NCBI RefSeq assembly: GCF_000187245.1 | Contig: NC_027861.1 | Span: 682,001-746,000, forward strand | From: Ogataea parapolymorpha DL-1 | Taxonomy: Eukaryota > Ascomycota > Pichiomycetes > Pichiales > Pichiaceae | DNA: 64,000 nt | Direction of reading: 5' to 3' | Shown: positions 61,734 to 64,000 of the stretch, in pieces | Position numbering within the stretch: position 1 is the stretch's first letter | How the letters are laid out: the number at the start of each line of letters is the position of its first letter | The notes under the pieces: generated by a model | The model's database searches: none | What the model saw: the letters and a program-made list of their open reading frames with translations, nothing else | What the model was told of the DNA's origin: nothing | Position numbers and translations under genes: made by a program

Positions 61734-64000
61734 ATGATAGAACGCATGGCACATGAGCCGAATGTGCACGATCTAAACGATCTGCTGGATCTTGTTCGTG
61801 CTTTGAATGAGCTTGGTTCTAGCTCCGATGTGGATGCAAGGAAATTAAGAGAAATTCGTATTCTCTGGCAGGTAATCTTGGGAATCGATGAACACCTGTT
61901 TGATCAGCTACAATACACCAATTTGAGTTTGGAGATACGATCGCATCTTGGACGAGCGAGCTTCCATTGTTTGAGCGGCAATGACCATCACACCGAATTT
62001 TCAGTGCAAAATGCTGTCGGCGATGTGCTTTTAACCAAATCACTGATACGCTCCATCGAAGAAGAGACAGGACCTCATTTGCAACCCAACATCACACAGG
62101 AATTGAGCATGATAAACAAGATAAGGCTGGTTTTATTTGATTTGGAAAGCGTCGTGTCAAATCTCTCCACAAAGTCACGTCTGATGGACTATGTGTCGCA
62201 AGCTTACGAGTATGAACTATATTACCATAGAAAAGCTGGACAGCTATTGGAGGACACTAATAGTGACCTGATGAAGGAAGAAGAATCGCTGGTCCCACTC
62301 ATGTTCGAAACAAACAATGAGTCGTTTAACACATGCTATAAGCAGAGCTTGTTGATGCTGACGGCATCCCTCCCCTCTGGAGCGCTAGCACCTTCAAAAA
62401 TTCAAAAAGCAGCAAAACTGACGGTGGACACCTTTATGAGCATCAATCGTATTAAGGTGATATATGATCTGCAGCTGGTCAGTGAATTTCATTTGCGCAT
62501 CTTCAATATCATCAAATATCCTCTTCGCAACGCACAGAAACGAGATATTCTCGAACAGAAAATTGACGACTATCTCTCGCTTTACCCAATCATTCCCATT
62601 TTGAAACCTATAATACGACAATTGATGCATGATGATCAACGTGGTACGGATGATAAAGATATTACACAGATTTTGAGCTTGCTAGATCGACTGCTAGCAA
62701 GATATTTGGAACACGAACAAGCGCCTTTGTCTGTGAGGTGGTTTCCGCGTATATTTGAGAAATACATTGATTTGTTGAAGGAAGACGGAAAGAGTTTAAG
62801 CGAGGATATGTACTACCAAGATGTCAAACGGGCCACTCTCAAATGGAGCAACAAAGAAATCACACCCGACTCTTTCGTAGAAGATCTGTTGGCTTTGTCT
62901 CTCATTCCGAGTTCAAGGACGTTCTCATTTCGTGGACAGCTGTTACCGACTCCGGCTATGCGATATGCTCTGGTGTGTGTGAAAGACGAAGTTGAGCTCA
63001 AAAGCAAATATCTAAGACTCTGGTTTGATTCAATGACGTACGTGCGAACAGACCGCGAGCTCTTAAACATTTGGAAAAAATCGGTCACCTCAACATTTCT
63101 GAAAAGATGGTACGACAAGAGCCAACTCTATCTGGTCAAGAATCAAGATGCAGTTAAGTTCCGAAACACAAGGCTCCTCAAGAACCAAGTTCAAAAATGG
63201 GTCCAGAAAGTGGAAAGAAGAACAGAAACCCAACATAAAGCGGATTTACTCGCTGTTTCCAAGACGTTTTTCAAATGGAAGCAGAAAACCGAGCGTTTCA
63301 AAGAGTGCGCACGTCCCGACGGCAAGGAGTCTTACTTGCTCAAGAGAAAATTCTTCAGGCTTTGGAGGACGGCTTCACTGGCTCGTACATCAAAGCTCTC
63401 GGAAATTAATGACAAAATGACGCTTCAACTGATGCTAGCCAGATGGCATCAAAAGCTCAGAAACCATCGTCAGCTCATATGGAGAGCTGACCAAGCTAGA
63501 GATATGCTTCTCAAGTCGCATTATTTCAATGTCTGGCACAGTGAATCAGCTCCAGGAATAGATAAAGCAAAAAGGTTGCAATATTATGAAGACCGATTTA
63601 TCCAGGCTAATTATTTCCATGGATGGGTAATGGCATACAATCTTCATGTCCTGGAAGAGGAGGTATACAGGAATAACAATCGACACCTGGTGCATTGGAT
63701 TTTCGAGAATTGGAAGCAATTTCATCGTCACCAGAAAGTTTACAAACAGTATGCTCAAAAACGAAATGCCGATCTCTTGGAGAAGTTCTTCAATAAGTGG
63801 AATAGAGCACAGCGACTGCTTTCTGTTGCAGACGATTTTAGAAGACAGGCCTTACTACAAAGAGTCTTGAGTCATTGGAAGCTGGTCCTTCAGGAATCTA
63901 AGGTGTATCGCCAACAAGAGGCGATAATCTTGAAAAAGTACATGCAAACATGGCGATTGCGCACGCGGGAAGATGTATTTTTGCAAGGTGTAGCTGACAC
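61734..64000 (+). CDS. SFI1: Spindle-pole-body half-bridge protein Sfi1 (3' end outside window)
   Basis: The frame opens at ATG 61734 (a second in-frame ATG is at 61746) and stays open to the last base, giving 755 codons without a stop. After an N-terminal helical domain (about 1-400), a series of roughly 33-residue helical repeats with an invariant Trp is visible: 'KYLRLWFDSM', 'FLKRWYDKS', 'NQVQKWVQKV', 'KTFFKWKQKT', 'KFFRLWRTAS', 'LARWHQKLRN', 'SHYFNVWHSE', 'NYFHGWVMAYN', 'IFENWKQFHR', 'KFFNKWNRAQ', 'RVLSHWKLV' and 'KYMQTWRLRT'. These are Sfi1 centrin-binding repeats. Sfi1 and Cdc31 form the half-bridge needed for spindle pole body duplication. DRN1 ends 35 bp upstream. Confidence 0.9.
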   Translation, partial: MIERMAHEPNVHDLNDLLDLVRALNELGSSSDVDARKLREIRILWQVILGIDEHLFDQLQYTNLSLEIRSHLGRASFHCLSGNDHHTEFSVQNAVGDVLLTKSLIRSIEEETGPHLQPNITQELSMINKIRLVLFDLESVVSNLSTKSRLMDYVSQAYEYELYYHRKAGQLLEDTNSDLMKEEESLVPLMFETNNESFNTCYKQSLLMLTASLPSGALAPSKIQKAAKLTVDTFMSINRIKVIYDLQLVSEFHLRIFNIIKYPLRNAQKRDILEQKIDDYLSLYPIIPILKPIIRQLMHDDQRGTDDKDITQILSLLDRLLARYLEHEQAPLSVRWFPRIFEKYIDLLKEDGKSLSEDMYYQDVKRATLKWSNKEITPDSFVEDLLALSLIPSSRTFSFRGQLLPTPAMRYALVCVKDEVELKSKYLRLWFDSMTYVRTDRELLNIWKKSVTSTFLKRWYDKSQLYLVKNQDAVKFRNTRLLKNQVQKWVQKVERRTETQHKADLLAVSKTFFKWKQKTERFKECARPDGKESYLLKRKFFRLWRTASLARTSKLSEINDKMTLQLMLARWHQKLRNHRQLIWRADQARDMLLKSHYFNVWHSESAPGIDKAKRLQYYEDRFIQANYFHGWVMAYNLHVLEEEVYRNNNRHLVHWIFENWKQFHRHQKVYKQYAQKRNADLLEKFFNKWNRAQRLLSVADDFRRQALLQRVLSHWKLVLQESKVYRQQEAIILKKYMQTWRLRTREDVFLQGVAD

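Overview
The window is nuclear DNA of a budding yeast in the methylotrophic Pichiaceae and fits Ogataea (Hansenula) polymorpha or a close sister. The evidence is a compact, almost intronless gene order with TACTAAC-type introns and peroxisome genes (PTS1-ending MDH3, INP1, a Pex23/Pex30-family protein). HAC1 carries a 177-nt Ire1-type intron, the length I recall for H. polymorpha HAC1. An RNA gene carries a 17-nt template made of the complement of the octamer GGGTGGCG, the telomere repeat known for this yeast. CTG is read as Leu at invariant Leu positions, for example in pyruvate kinase, so this is not a CUG-Ser yeast. I saw no tRNA, rRNA, CRISPR array or transposon. Both ends cut genes: an unidentified coiled-coil protein on the left and SFI1 on the right.

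Layout. 0-5 kb: AIP1, MTC2, UTP11, peroxisomal MDH3. 5-10.5 kb: a divergent CYC8-like TPR protein, a 1.4-kb gene-poor gap, ERG2, a CSN4-like PCI protein. 10.4-20 kb: PFK2, PRP2, URK1 (single-base frameshift), PHO91. 20-28 kb: a 58-codon hydrophilic protein gene, TOM40, MED9 (44-nt intron), INP1, PYK1, AKR1. 28-31 kb: an ADIP-like coiled-coil gene, the telomerase RNA gene, ARO8. 31-38 kb: HIR1, a RING-less CWC24-like gene, RPL38 (141-nt intron), HAC1, PRP18. 38-48 kb: TFG2, Pex23/30-family gene, RPL9, SNU23, a bacterial-type GH18 gene, AIM36, MRPS8, TPP1, NPL6/RSC7, TPC1. 48-64 kb: NOC4, a structured C/D-like RNA candidate, RIX1, RRP46, VAS1, PRP31, DBF2, DRN1 (33-nt intron), SFI1.

Together the genes are mainly core functions: glycolysis (PFK2, PYK1), ribosome production (UTP11, NOC4, RIX1, RRP46, RPL9, RPL38, MRPS8), splicing (PRP2, PRP18, PRP31, SNU23, CWC24-like, DRN1), transcription (TFG2, MED9, CYC8-like, HIR1, NPL6), mitochondria (TOM40, TPC1, AIM36, MRPS8) and peroxisomes. 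Many neighbours are divergent pairs sharing 65-240 bp, or convergent pairs separated by 5-40 bp.

The most rewarding signals are non-coding. The telomerase RNA at about 29.04-29.73 kb has a template, an 11-bp boundary helix, an 11-bp core helix and a spliceosomal 3'-end signal. HAC1 has two Ire1 hairpins and a 15-bp perfect complementarity between its 5'UTR and its intron. A structured RNA candidate closed by a 16-bp stem lies at 50.07-50.27 kb.
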